A stretch of DNA of 45,894 nucleotides from Clostridiales bacterium UBA3758 (GCA_002371675.1 DFGE01000030.1:1-45894); one strand, 5' to 3'; shown: positions 33,707-41,836, numbered from the stretch's first letter. Notes: generated by a model from the letters alone, not told the origin. A program made the numbers and translations.

Positions 33707-34664
33707 GCTCGCCGCCCGCGTCAAGGCGCTGACGGACAAACTGGAAAGCGGCGTCAAGGACGTTTTTGAAAGCGACGCCTACAAAAGCTACCTCACCGCC
33801 ATGTCCAAGCTCCATCGATACAGCTTTGGAAACGTCCTCCTGATCCTCTGGCAATGCCCGGAAGCAAGCATTGTCGCGGGATTCGGGAAATGGAAAAAGG
33901 AATTTGGACGGACGGTAAAGCCAGGCGAAAAAGGCATTCAAATCCTTGCCCCCATGCCCCGCAAAAAACTTGTCCTCCAACAGAAGATCGACGCACAAAC
34001 CATGACGCCGATCCTCGGCGCGGACGGTCAGCCCGAAAAGGAATGGGCGTTTGTGCGGTGGACGGATTTTCGGATCGTCTATGTGTTCGACATTAGCCAG
34101 ACGGAGGGCAAGGAGTTTCCCTCTTACGGCGTGGACGAGCTGACCGGCGAAGTACCGCAGTATGCGGAGTTCGTGGCGGCGATCGAAAAGCTGTCCCCGG
34201 TGCCTATTGAGTTCCGGGAGCCAGAAGCCTCCAAGGGATGCTACAACCTGTTGGAGCAGAAAACCTATATCAACGAAGGCATGAGCCAAGTGCAGACCCT
34301 AAAGACGCTGATCCATGAGACGGCCCACGCCAAGCTCCACGCCCTGCCGGTAGAAAACGGCAAGATTGTCGGAAAGCCGGACAAGGACAACCATACCCGG
34401 GAGGTGGAGGCCGAGAGCATTGCCTATGTGGTCTGCCAGCACTTCGGAATCGACACCTCCGACTATTCCTTTGCCTACGTCACCGGCTGGAGCCGCGACA
34501 AGGAACTGCCGGAGCTGAAAGCCTCATTGGAATGCATCAGCAAAACCGCCGCCGAAATGATTGACGCGATTGAAGCCTCCTGTCCCGCTCTGGCAAGGAC
34601 GCCGCCTGAAGAAACTGAGAAAAATGCGTTTCACCATGAAACGCATTATCCCGAGAGAAGATGA
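33675..34664 (+). CDS. ArdC-like antirestriction/ssDNA-binding protein with zincin motif
   Basis: 329 residues. N-terminal ArdC-type domain (about 10-140: RYSFGNVLLILWQCPEAS, then KPGEKGIQILAPM) binds single-stranded DNA in the family. The C-terminal part has LIHETAHAKLHAL (HExxH-like metallopeptidase motif) and a downstream EVEAESIAYVVCQHFGID that supplies the third ligand. ATG 33675 has no good Shine-Dalgarno, so translation may be coupled to the overlapping DUF3846 gene. The last codons run through palindrome site 4 and encode NAFHHETHYPERR. It likely protects the entering strand during transfer. Confidence 0.85.
   Translation: MKKATAARSDELAARVKALTDKLESGVKDVFESDAYKSYLTAMSKLHRYSFGNVLLILWQCPEASIVAGFGKWKKEFGRTVKPGEKGIQILAPMPRKKLVLQQKIDAQTMTPILGADGQPEKEWAFVRWTDFRIVYVFDISQTEGKEFPSYGVDELTGEVPQYAEFVAAIEKLSPVPIEFREPEASKGCYNLLEQKTYINEGMSQVQTLKTLIHETAHAKLHALPVENGKIVGKPDKDNHTREVEAESIAYVVCQHFGIDTSDYSFAYVTGWSRDKELPELKASLECISKTAAEMIDAIEASCPALARTPPEETEKNAFHHETHYPERR
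34623..34647. repeat. parS-like palindrome site 4 (centre CCA)
   Basis: Core GTTTCACCATGAAAC (34628-34642), perfect outer arms AATGC/GCATT. It lies inside the last codons of the ArdC-like gene, six codons before the stop. Confidence 0.88.
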
Positions 34665-34673
34665 AGCAAGCCC

Positions 34674-34698
34674 AATGCGGTTCACCATGATACGCATT
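34674..34698. repeat. parS-like palindrome site 5, degenerate core with long arms (centre CCA)
   Basis: Core GGTTCACCATGATAC has two changes, but the outer arms are extended to CAAGCCCAATGCG and its complement, so the whole is an 18-bp stem with two mismatches (34667-34705). It may serve as terminator between the converging ArdC-like and CoiA-like genes. Confidence 0.75.
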
Positions 34699-34736
34699 GG
34701 GCTTGATAGATAATTCTTTATGTATGGAATAGTTCA

Positions 34737-35564
34737 CTACTTATGGCATGGCGTTCCTGTGGCATTTGCTTTGTTATTTCTTTCCCTCTTAGCTCGGTTC
34801 GCAGTAATGGAGAGCAATTCATAAAACTCTTCCTCATCATAATAGATGGCTTCAAAATCAGCAAGATTGTCCAAGCACATAGAACGAGGTTCTACGAAAC
34901 AGTATTCTTTTTGAAATGGATTTACGTATTCCCACGTTGACCACGAAAAACCATTATCCAAAGAATGTTCAACTTCTTCCCCTAATCCTGTGCAGATGTG
35001 AAAGACGATATGGAAATTGCCGATCTCCGCATATTGGAATCTATCAAGGTTATCCAGAAAGCGTACTCTGTCACTCCCCGGCCACACGAGATCAATTTCA
35101 TGCTCAGTGGTATTCTTTCTCGTGTATAGAATTTTTTTGGGCTTTTCACATTCGCAGAAATCAAATATCCAGGTTAGCTTATACCCCAAACCCAAATAAA
35201 AAGATGATCTTGAAATGAATTCTTTACGCGTTATTGGAGAGTGTTGAAACTCCAGAACATGGCCTGTCCCCTTATGCGAGAACATGACATCAGCAAAGTG
35301 TACTTCGGAATGACTGTCATTCCAGACTGTCACCTCTTGACAATCCTCTGGAAACATACTCTGTAACTTTCTATGCCAATCGGACATTCTGTCTTTGTAC
35401 CACGGATCACATAGTTTTCTCGCTTTGTGGGAAAAGTGATGTGCTACGATGTTCCCGCATTTCATGATCATTTTAGCTTTGCAAGCGGGGCAATAATAAT
35501 CAATTCCTTTTTGGGCGTTGTCGATGAATACTCGATTTCCGCTTTTATCACTCGCATAATACAT
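34737..35564 (-). CDS. CoiA-like predicted nuclease
   Basis: 275 residues; ATG 35564 follows AAAGGGTGATG. The N-terminus has a zinc-ribbon-like YYCPACKAKMIMKCG followed by HHFSHK, typical of competence protein CoiA-like proteins. A PD-(D/E)xK-type core follows: HFADVMF and HVLEFQHSPIT (Asp then ExQ). AT-rich and leftward, it interrupts the rightward transfer genes. With no competence genes nearby, a role in DNA processing or defence is more likely than transformation (inference). It has its own dyad-flanked promoter. Confidence 0.8.
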   Translation of the reverse strand: MYYASDKSGNRVFIDNAQKGIDYYCPACKAKMIMKCGNIVAHHFSHKARKLCDPWYKDRMSDWHRKLQSMFPEDCQEVTVWNDSHSEVHFADVMFSHKGTGHVLEFQHSPITRKEFISRSSFYLGLGYKLTWIFDFCECEKPKKILYTRKNTTEHEIDLVWPGSDRVRFLDNLDRFQYAEIGNFHIVFHICTGLGEEVEHSLDNGFSWSTWEYVNPFQKEYCFVEPRSMCLDNLADFEAIYYDEEEFYELLSITANRAKRERNNKANATGTPCHK

Positions 35565-35600
35565 TTATCATCACCCTTTATTGTTCTTATTCCTGATTCT

Positions 35601-35637
35601 ACTATAGCCTTGTTTATTCCATAATTCAAGGCTATAG
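35601..35637 (-). promoter_or_regulatory. CoiA-like gene promoter within an 11-bp inverted repeat
   Basis: On the minus strand TTGAAT (35624-35629), 17-bp spacer, TATAGT (35601-35606). CTATAGCCTTG (35602-35612) and its exact complement (35627-35637) flank it, covering both promoter boxes; a repressor binding here would silence the gene. Confidence 0.7.
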
Positions 35638-35657
35638 GAAGCGTCAAAGAAGCACAA

Positions 35658-35742
35658 GCAGGAGGCGCCGCTCTGCGGCGCTGTTCCTGCAAGTATGGCA
35701 TTTGTTAAACACAAACGCCCCTTGTTAGGGGGATACCCCTAA
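35658..35742 (+). other. Candidate origin of transfer (oriT)
   Basis: Three adjacent stem-loops: GCAGGA..TCCTGC with inner GCGCCGC/GCGGCGC (35658-35690), GGCATTTGT/ACAAACGCC (about 35697-35719, one mismatch), and TTAGGGG-GATA-CCCCTAA (35725-35742). The region has no gene and lies just upstream of mobC and the relaxase, where oriT is normally found. The nick site is not identified. Confidence 0.5.
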
Positions 35743-35755
35743 AACCCCACGCGAC

Positions 35756-35780
35756 AATGCGTTTCACCGTGAAACGCAAT
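35756..35780. repeat. parS-like palindrome site 6 (centre CCG)
   Basis: Core GTTTCACCGTGAAAC (35761-35775), outer arms AATGC/GCAAT (one mismatch). It lies between the candidate oriT and the 31-codon gene at 35805. Confidence 0.85.
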
Positions 35781-35804
35781 TACTATACGAAACGGAGGAA
35801 TGCT

Positions 35805-35900
35805 ATGAAATTCAATTTAGACTTTGCAGCCGGAGCTATCGCAGGTATCTGTCTCATGCGCCTTGTTCAGATCATCAGGCACAAGGGCGACAGCCGTTAA
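35805..35900 (+). CDS. 31-residue hydrophobic peptide gene before mobC
   Basis: ATG 35805 follows AAACGGAGGAATGCT, a very good ribosome site. The product begins MKFNLDFAAGAIAGICLMRL, a short helix, and ends in a basic tail (RHKGDSR). The TAA at 35898-35900 overlaps palindrome site 7, and site 6 lies 25 bases upstream, so the gene is framed by two sites. Function unknown; perhaps a small membrane peptide of the transfer system. Confidence 0.6.
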   Translation: MKFNLDFAAGAIAGICLMRLVQIIRHKGDSR

Positions 35901-35923
35901 TTCGTTTCATGGTGAAACGAATT
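35899..35923. repeat. parS-like palindrome site 7 (centre TGG)
   Basis: Core GTTTCATGGTGAAAC (35904-35918), perfect outer arms AATTC/GAATT. It overlaps both the stop of the small peptide gene and the TTG start of mobC, so binding or hairpin formation would affect mobC translation. Confidence 0.88.
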
Positions 35924-36230
35924 GAGAGAACGAAATCATTTTATCGGGCTATGGCTGGATGAAAAAGAGTACAGACATTTAGAGGAACAATGCTCAGTGA
36001 CAGGATTGAGTGTAAGCACCCTTGTCCGAAAGCTGATTGCCGGTACGCAGCTCCGCCCGCGACCACCGGATCAGTACGCCGCCCTGCTGCGCGAATTGTC
36101 CGCCATCGGGAACAATATCAATCAGATCGCGTACTGGGCAAATGCCCAAAAGAGCATACGGGAGGCCGAGATCGTGGACGCCGCTGTGCTGGCCCGTCGT
36201 GCCTGGGAGCTTGTAAAGAATGGCCTATGA
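35922..36230 (+). CDS. mobC: Mobilisation accessory protein MobC
   Basis: 102 residues with a TTG start at 35922; an in-frame stop at 35913-35915 excludes an earlier start. N-terminal ribbon-helix-helix-like part (HFIGLWLDEKEYRHLEEQC, then SVSTLVRKLI) and the family block PPDQYAALLRELSAIGNNINQIAYWAN. It binds oriT DNA and helps the relaxase nick. The gene overlaps the relaxase start by 11 bases. The start codon lies in palindrome site 7 and the Shine-Dalgarno is poor. Confidence 0.88.
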   Translation: MRERNHFIGLWLDEKEYRHLEEQCSVTGLSVSTLVRKLIAGTQLRPRPPDQYAALLRELSAIGNNINQIAYWANAQKSIREAEIVDAAVLARRAWELVKNGL

Positions 36231-37530
36231 CAAGATCATCGTCGTTCGCGCCCGCATGGACAATCGGATCAGGTACGTGCTAAACGAAGCCAAGACGCAG
36301 TGGCTAGAAAACGGCCAGGTTCTCCAGACAGCAATCAACTGTCAGCTTGATACCGCCTACCGGGATATGCTTGAAACCAAACGTCGCTGGGATAAGGAAA
36401 ACCGCCCGGTTCAGGGCTATCACATCATCCATTCCTTTTCTCCCGGCGAAGTGACGGCAGAGCAGGCGCACCGGCTCAGCGTTGAAATGGTCGAGCGTTT
36501 GCTTCAAGGCCGTTTTGAGGCGGTCGTTGCCACCCATACCGATCACGGACATATCCATGCGCATATCGTGTTCAACTCTGTTTCCTGCGTTGACGGGAAG
36601 ATGTACCGGGACGACTTCAAGGCGTACTATGGAGATATACGTGGTATCTCAAACGCTATCAGCCGGGAAAACGATCTATCCGTCATTGAGCCAAAGGGCA
36701 CGGCCAAGCACTACGCCGAGTGGAACGCCGAGAAGAACGGCAAGCCCACCGTGCGCGGGCTGATCCGGCAGGACATTGACGCGGCGCTGGATAGTGCTTT
36801 TACTCTGCAATCCTTTTATGACACTCTGCAGAAGCGGGGCTACACGGTCAAGCGCGGCGTAAATGTGAAGCACACGGCAGTCAAGCCGCCCGGCTCGGAT
36901 CGCTTTGTCCGGCTGGACAGCCTGGGCGACGGTTATACCGAAACGGACATACGGGATCGGTTGAACAGGAGCCGCACAGAGCCGGAGAAGCCGGAGCCCA
37001 TGATGGCAACGCCTTTGTATATCCCCAAAGGCCGATATAAAGTCAAGCGGCGTTCTCCCGCCTATGGGAAAAAGCAAAAGCTGTCCGGCCTGCGCCGTCT
37101 GTATCTGCATTATCTGTATCTGCTTTCACCACCCCGGCCACGGCGACGGCCTCCGCCGTTTCCCGTGCGGGCCGAGGTCAGAAAGCTCGACCAATACAAG
37201 CGGCAGTTTGCGCTGCTGCAAAAATACCGTATCAACAGCGAGAGTCAGTTATCCATGCTTGCGGACGCCCTGCAAGCGGATATTGACTCTCTTGTTTTTT
37301 CCCGGCGTGAGCTGTACCGCCGCCAGCGGCGCGGCGAAGACATGAGCGCCGAGATCAAAGAAATCTCGCTTGCCCTGCGCCCAGTCCGCCGGGAGCTGAA
37401 ATGCTGCCAACAGGTCGCGGACAGAATACCGCAAATTCAAGAGCATATACAGCTCACCCGGCAGGCCGAGGAACAGAGCACGAGTGAGAAAACGAAACCC
37501 AAGGAAAGGAGGCATGACCTATGGAAGTAA
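36220..37530 (+). CDS. Relaxase (MobA/VirD2-type mobilisation nuclease)
   Basis: 436 residues. The nuclease domain (about 1-220) has the metal-binding His cluster HTDHGHIHAHIVFN with H111, H113 and H115; the catalytic Tyr is expected in the N-terminal part, but which of the Tyr residues (for example near 18 or 47) is not decided. The C-terminal half is basic and coiled (KLDQYKRQFALLQKYR and RRELYRRQRRG). It nicks oriT and pilots the single strand to the recipient. The order mobC-relaxase-pcfB matches MOBP-type conjugative elements of Firmicutes. Confidence 0.92.
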   Translation: MAYDKIIVVRARMDNRIRYVLNEAKTQWLENGQVLQTAINCQLDTAYRDMLETKRRWDKENRPVQGYHIIHSFSPGEVTAEQAHRLSVEMVERLLQGRFEAVVATHTDHGHIHAHIVFNSVSCVDGKMYRDDFKAYYGDIRGISNAISRENDLSVIEPKGTAKHYAEWNAEKNGKPTVRGLIRQDIDAALDSAFTLQSFYDTLQKRGYTVKRGVNVKHTAVKPPGSDRFVRLDSLGDGYTETDIRDRLNRSRTEPEKPEPMMATPLYIPKGRYKVKRRSPAYGKKQKLSGLRRLYLHYLYLLSPPRPRRRPPPFPVRAEVRKLDQYKRQFALLQKYRINSESQLSMLADALQADIDSLVFSRRELYRRQRRGEDMSAEIKEISLALRPVRRELKCCQQVADRIPQIQEHIQLTRQAEEQSTSEKTKPKERRHDLWK

Positions 37531-38099
37531 GCGGCGAAGTGGCCGATCTGATGGTCAAAGAAGGACTGGAGGCCGCCAAGATCGCCACCGAGCTTTCTGC
37601 AAAAGGGCTCGTCCATGTGGCGGCGCTGCTGGCCGCTATGGTCAAGCAGAATTACAAAGTGGTCGGCAAAGTCGGTATTGAACGGCTGATGAAAGACAGC
37701 AACGCCGAATCCGTTATCATCCCGATCAAGGCTGCGGACTATGAGAAGTTCCAGAAGATCGCCAAGCAGTTCGGCGTCCTGTACGCAGCCGCCAAGCGTG
37801 AGAACAAGGAAACCGGCGTGCTTCACATCATTTCCAACGTGAATTACAGTGCTCAGCTTAACGCCGTTATGGAGGCAATGGGCTACCCTATGCCGGAAAT
37901 GAAACAGGAGGAACAAGCCGCAAAAAAAGCGAAAGCCCGCGCTCCACAAGAGAGATCCTCCGAAGAGCGCGGGACTGGCTTGAATCAACCGCAGAGGGAT
38001 GAAAAACCCTCTACTAGGCAAAAGCTGGCCGAGCTGGACGCGGTGGCAAAGCAGAAGAAACCCCGCGCCCCTGTTCGCAGCAATGACCGGACACGATAA
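37521..38099 (+). CDS. pcfB: PcfB-family conjugation protein (DUF3801)
   Basis: 192 residues; AAAGGAGG precedes ATG 37521, which lies inside the end of the relaxase gene. Family features are seen in residues 1-120 (VHVAALLAAMVKQNYKVVGK, then KAADYEKFQKIAKQFGVLYA). The C-terminal 70 residues are Lys/Arg/Gln-rich and disordered. PcfB-type proteins link the relaxosome to the coupling protein. Its TAA (38097-38099) overlaps palindrome site 8. Confidence 0.87.
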   Translation: MEVSGEVADLMVKEGLEAAKIATELSAKGLVHVAALLAAMVKQNYKVVGKVGIERLMKDSNAESVIIPIKAADYEKFQKIAKQFGVLYAAAKRENKETGVLHIISNVNYSAQLNAVMEAMGYPMPEMKQEEQAAKKAKARAPQERSSEERGTGLNQPQRDEKPSTRQKLAELDAVAKQKKPRAPVRSNDRTR

Positions 38100-38122
38100 T
38101 CCGTTTCACGGTGAAACGAATT
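38098..38122. repeat. parS-like palindrome site 8 (centre CGG)
   Basis: Core GTTTCACGGTGAAAC (38103-38117), arms AATCC/GAATT (one change). It overlaps the pcfB stop and ends 2 bases before the GGGAGGG ribosome site of virD4. Confidence 0.88.
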
Positions 38123-38138
38123 TGGGAGGGATGCCTAT

Positions 38139-39863
38139 ATAAACCAAAAGTCTTTCCGGGACGCCGCCCCTATGTGGGCGGCGTTTTCCCTGGCCGTGCT
38201 GTATCTGGCTGTACTGGCTGCAGGCGTCTATGAGGACGGCATGAATCTCTTTCAGTTCATGGCGGTCTTTCCCGACGCTATGAACAAGCCCTTTGCCCTG
38301 CGCTGGACGCCGTACACCGTCAAATTCATTCTTGGCAGTCTGATCCTGTATGCGGGCGGGATTTCTCTTTACTATTCTTCGCGCATGAACAGACGCCCCG
38401 GTGAAGAACACGGCTCTGCGAAATGGGGCAGCGTCCGGGAGCTGAACAAGAAGTACAGCGACAAAGATCCGGCCAGGAACGTGATCCTCACTAAGCACCT
38501 GTGCATGAGCCTCAACGGGAGGCAGCACATGAGGAATCTGCTTCAGATCGTGGTCGGCGGCAGCGGCGCGGGCAAAACCCGCTTTGTCGTAAAGCCGAAT
38601 TTGCTCCTTGCCAATGCCAGCTTTATCTGCACCGATCCGAAGGGTGAGCTTGTCCGCGCTGTCGCCCCATTCCTTTTGCAGCAGGGATATATCGTCAAGG
38701 TGTTCGATCTGATCGAGCCGAGCCATTCCGACAGCTATAACCCGTTCCGCTATATCCGCAAGGACTCCGACGTGTTCCGGCTCATCAACAATTTCATTCA
38801 GAACACCACGCCGAAGAACGCCAGCCAGAATGATCCCTTTTGGGAGAAATCCGAAATTGCTCTCGACTCCGCCCTTATGCTTTACCTTCTCCATGAGTCT
38901 CCGCCTTATGAGCAGACCATGGAAATGATGCTCACCATGATCGAGTACGGCGGGGCGAAAGAGGACGACGACGATTTCCAATCCGCGCTGGATCTGCTTT
39001 TCGAGGCACTGGAGGAAGAACAGCCCGATCATATCGCCGTGCGGCAGTATCACATTTTCAAGCAGGCGGCGGGAAAGACAGCAAAGTCCATTTTGGTCAG
39101 CGCCGCCGTCCGTCTGGCCTCGTTCACGCTACGGGAGATCCAGGACATTACCGACGAGGACAATCTGGAGCTATCCAAGCTGGGAGAACGCAAGCAGGCT
39201 ATTTTCTGCGTCATCCCGGACAGCAATGACGTAAGCCTCAATTTCCTTGTTGGCATGCTCTATACTCAGGCGTTTCAAGAGTTGTACTACCAAGCGGATA
39301 AGGTACACATGGGCGGCCTGCCCGTGCCGGTTCGCCTCATGTTCGACGAGTTTGCCAACGTCGCGCTGCCGGACGGTTACGCCCGGCTGCAGGCGACCAT
39401 GCGCTCCCGTAACATCATGGCCACCATCATCCTGCAAAACATATCCCAGCTCAAAGCCCTGTTCAAAGACGACTGGGAGGGCATCATCGGCAATGCCGAT
39501 ACCTTTGTCTATCTCGGCGGCAATGAGCAGAGCACCCACAAGTATATCTCCGAACAGCTTGGCAAGGAAACCATTGATACCCGATCCAGCAGCCAGAGCA
39601 AGGGGCGCAACGGATCGTTCTCTCAAAGCTACCAGCAGACAGGCCGCGACCTTATGACCCCCGATGAAGTCCGACTCTTGGATAACAAAAACGCTATCGT
39701 GTTCATCCGAGGCGAGAGGCCGGTCATTGACGAGAAATACGATCTGATGAAGCATCCCAATGTTCAATACACCGAGGACGGAGGCGCTGCGCCCTACGTC
39801 CACAGCCCGCATTGTCTCTACGATATGCGGTATCTACTATCTACAATGGAGGAAACCGAATGA
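38139..39863 (+). CDS. virD4: VirD4/TraG-type coupling protein; probable ATA start
   Basis: The usual call would be ATG 38172, but the protein reads in frame from an ATA at 38139, 8 bases after GGGAGGG, giving NQKSFRDAAPMWAAFSLAV and 574 residues. Two N-terminal membrane helices (about 13-35 and 65-85) are followed by the ATPase: Walker A GGSGAGKT (Lys146), DPKGELVRAVAPFL, Walker B-like RLMFDEFANVALP and the C-terminal FIRGERPV. It pumps the relaxase-DNA complex into the mating channel. Conserved neighbours confirm the role. A start at 38172 cannot be excluded. Confidence 0.92.
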   Translation: MNQKSFRDAAPMWAAFSLAVLYLAVLAAGVYEDGMNLFQFMAVFPDAMNKPFALRWTPYTVKFILGSLILYAGGISLYYSSRMNRRPGEEHGSAKWGSVRELNKKYSDKDPARNVILTKHLCMSLNGRQHMRNLLQIVVGGSGAGKTRFVVKPNLLLANASFICTDPKGELVRAVAPFLLQQGYIVKVFDLIEPSHSDSYNPFRYIRKDSDVFRLINNFIQNTTPKNASQNDPFWEKSEIALDSALMLYLLHESPPYEQTMEMMLTMIEYGGAKEDDDDFQSALDLLFEALEEEQPDHIAVRQYHIFKQAAGKTAKSILVSAAVRLASFTLREIQDITDEDNLELSKLGERKQAIFCVIPDSNDVSLNFLVGMLYTQAFQELYYQADKVHMGGLPVPVRLMFDEFANVALPDGYARLQATMRSRNIMATIILQNISQLKALFKDDWEGIIGNADTFVYLGGNEQSTHKYISEQLGKETIDTRSSSQSKGRNGSFSQSYQQTGRDLMTPDEVRLLDNKNAIVFIRGERPVIDEKYDLMKHPNVQYTEDGGAAPYVHSPHCLYDMRYLLSTMEETE

Positions 39864-40177
39864 AGAAACCTACTTCCAAACACGCCAAGATTATCATGTC
39901 TGTGTGGAGCGTCCTCACGCTCTGCGTTGTCTGCTTCAGCACCACCGCCTTTGCCTCCGGCGGCGACCCGATCACGGTGGTCAACAACCTGTCTGACTTT
40001 ATCTTTTCCGCGATCAAGGCCATCGGCATTATTATTCTCGGCTGGGGCATTGTCCAGGTCGGTATGTCGATCCAGAGCCATGACGCCAGCCAGCGATCCC
40101 AGGGCTTCCTGTGCCTGTTCGGCGGGCTTGTGATTGCCTTTGCAAAGGAGATCCTTGCCGCTATCGGCGCGGTATAA
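39860..40177 (+). CDS. VirB2/Maff2-like small membrane (pilin-type) protein
   Basis: 105 residues; GGAGGAAACCGA precedes ATG 39860, overlapping the virD4 stop (ATGA). A signal sequence (about 1-36, ending in AFAS) is followed by two membrane helices (about 50-70 and 85-103), with the SQRSQGFLCLFGGLVIAFAKEI segment typical of the small mobile-element proteins called Maff2. Position after virD4 is standard. It probably builds part of the conjugation channel. Confidence 0.8.
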   Translation: MKKPTSKHAKIIMSVWSVLTLCVVCFSTTAFASGGDPITVVNNLSDFIFSAIKAIGIIILGWGIVQVGMSIQSHDASQRSQGFLCLFGGLVIAFAKEILAAIGAV

Positions 40178-40189
40178 AAGAAAAGGGGT

Positions 40190-40214
40190 AATGCGTTTCA
40201 CGGTGAAACGCATT
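40190..40214. repeat. parS-like palindrome site 9 (centre CGG)
   Basis: Core GTTTCACGGTGAAAC (40195-40209), perfect arms extended to GGGTAATGC and complement (40186-40218), so 15 bp per arm. It sits between the converging pilin-like and PIN toxin genes and could also act as a terminator hairpin. Confidence 0.9.
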
Positions 40215-40233
40215 ACCCACTTTGGCAGATGAA

Positions 40234-40659
40234 TCAGTCTTCGTCAGCGTACAGGAGTTCAACGAACTGCGCGGGAGAATAAACCGGCATAGGAGCGCCT
40301 GCATAATCCTTGAGATTGCGCGTAACGATGCAGTCGATCTCGGCGCGGGCCGCTGCTTCGATCATTACCGCATCCTCATAGTCGGAAATGTCACTTGTCA
40401 GTGCCCTCCGGCAGTCGATTCCACAGGTGTCCAGGATCTCAAACAAGTTGAACAGGACGCCGAGAACCTTTTTCGTCTCTTCGGCGCTGTGCAGCGCCTT
40501 GTGCATCAGGTAGTAAATATCCGTTATGGAATTGGCGGTGAGGAACCCTACACACCGTCGATTTGCCACGGACAGAAATACAGCCTCGGCGTCCTTGTTA
40601 AACGGTTCTCTGCTTTGCAGCGCGTCAATGATGATACAGGTATCAATCAGAACATTCAT
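40234..40659 (-). CDS. PIN-domain toxin
   Basis: 141 residues. N-terminal MNVLIDTCIIIDALQ carries the first acidic residues of the PIN active site (Asp6, Asp12), SDYEDAVMIEAA the central Asp/Glu pair, and IVTRNLKDY the last Asp. PIN toxins cleave RNA. It overlaps the antitoxin gene by 4 bases (ATGA) and is translated with it. Confidence 0.9.
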   Translation of the reverse strand: MNVLIDTCIIIDALQSREPFNKDAEAVFLSVANRRCVGFLTANSITDIYYLMHKALHSAEETKKVLGVLFNLFEILDTCGIDCRRALTSDISDYEDAVMIEAAARAEIDCIVTRNLKDYAGAPMPVYSPAQFVELLYADED

Positions 40660-40871
40660 ACCGTCTCTAGCCGCTCCCTATGTGCCTGCTCAATGGTCAT
40701 GTCGCCGGGGATGATGCCGAACAAAGATTTTGCCATATCAACTCTGTCCTGGTAAGGATTCGTGAGCTTGGCTACAACTTTGCCGTTTCGGGTAATGAAT
40801 ACATCCTCCCGCTCCGCCATTAAGAGATACTTGCTTAGGTTCTGCTTCAACTCTGTTGCGGTAATGGACAT
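40656..40871 (-). CDS. Phd/YefM-type antitoxin
   Basis: 71 residues; GGAGGAGTCCTAT precedes ATG 40871, which is preferred to earlier in-frame starts. SITATELKQNLSKYLLMAER and DVFITRNGKVVAKLTNP are the DNA-binding Phd fold; the C-terminal tail (about 48-71) should wrap the toxin. It represses its own promoter through the paired palindromes at 40921-40954. Confidence 0.88.
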   Translation of the reverse strand: MSITATELKQNLSKYLLMAEREDVFITRNGKVVAKLTNPYQDRVDMAKSLFGIIPGDMTIEQAHRERLETV

Positions 40872-40910
40872 ATAGGACTCCTCCTTTTCGTCAAGATTGG
40901 GTTCATCCAT

Positions 40911-40954
40911 ATTATATGCCAATCGTACGATTTTAGCAATAGAATCGTACGATT
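40911..40954 (-). promoter_or_regulatory. Toxin-antitoxin promoter with two operator palindromes
   Basis: AATCGTACGATT occurs at 40921-40932 and 40943-40954, 22 bases centre to centre (two helical turns). On the minus strand TTGCTA (40934-40939), 17-bp spacer, TATAAT (40911-40916): one operator lies between the boxes and one just upstream. Typical autoregulation by antitoxin. Confidence 0.85.
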
Positions 40955-40992
40955 TTTCTCTGGAAACTTTTTGTGAATGTGAGGTGTAAACC

Positions 40993-41832
40993 ATAAGTGA
41001 TAACTGGGTCATAAGAAACCTCGAAAATGCCATTGCCACCTGGAACGAAAAGCTGGCCGAGCTGTGGCAACTGATTACGCAGACGCCGGAATCCTTTAAG
41101 GGCGGGCAGATTTGGGGCGTGATCGTTAACATCAACTCCGCTCTGGTCGGGATCGGCTACGGACTGCTTGTCCTGTTCTTTGCAATCGGCATCTTTTCCT
41201 CGGCTGCGTCCTTCCGGGAACTGCAAAGGCCGGAGTTTGCGCTGCGTCATTTCATCCGCTTTGTGCTTGCAAAGGTGGCGGTCGGCCGGGGCATGGAGCT
41301 GATGACCGCGATCTTCTCCATCTGTGGAAGCGTTGTGTCAGCTTCCATGAACAGCATCGGTGGTGGAGTAACGACCACGGCAGCACTCCCCGCCGAGATC
41401 GTAAGCGCCATTGAAGATGTGGGCTTTTTGCAGAGCATTCCGTTATGGCTGGTGTCCTTCCTTGGCAGTCTGCTCATTACTGTCCTGTCCTTTATCCTGA
41501 TCCTCACGGTGTACGGGCGGTTCTTCAAGCTATATATCTATACGGCGATTTCTCCGCTGCCCTTTGCGTCCTTTGCCGGAGAGAATACAGCCGGTATTGG
41601 AAAAGCCTTTGTGAAGTCCTATATCGGCGTTTGCTTGGAGGGCGCTGTGATCGTGCTGGCCTGTCTGATCTACTCCGCGTTCCTGTCCAGCGGATCTCCT
41701 GTTGTGGACAGCAGCCTGCCCGCCGTGACAATGGCCTGGGAATATATCGGGGAGCTTGTTTTCAATATGCTGGTGCTGACCGGCCTTGTGAAAGGCGCGG
41801 ATCGGATCGTGCGGGAGATGTTCAGCCTATAA
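40993..41832 (+). CDS. VirB6/TrbL-like conjugation membrane protein; probable ATA start
   Basis: An in-frame TAA at 40987-40989 excludes any earlier start. From ATA 40993, 6 bases after GAGGTG, the frame reads SDNWVIRNLENAIATWNEKL, a well-formed coding N-terminus; the first usual start codon (GTG 41119) would remove 42 residues of it. The product is about 279 residues with six to seven membrane helices (from GIGYGLLVLFFAIGIF to the end), including TVYGRFFKLYIYTAISPLPFA over the fifth. It forms the inner-membrane core of the mating channel. Confidence 0.85.
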   Translation: MSDNWVIRNLENAIATWNEKLAELWQLITQTPESFKGGQIWGVIVNINSALVGIGYGLLVLFFAIGIFSSAASFRELQRPEFALRHFIRFVLAKVAVGRGMELMTAIFSICGSVVSASMNSIGGGVTTTAALPAEIVSAIEDVGFLQSIPLWLVSFLGSLLITVLSFILILTVYGRFFKLYIYTAISPLPFASFAGENTAGIGKAFVKSYIGVCLEGAVIVLACLIYSAFLSSGSPVVDSSLPAVTMAWEYIGELVFNMLVLTGLVKGADRIVREMFSL

Positions 41833-41836
41833 GAAT

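Noticed and set aside
38131..38142. ATG at 38131 as the virD4 start
   Set aside because: It reads three codons to a TAA in a different frame and touches the Shine-Dalgarno.
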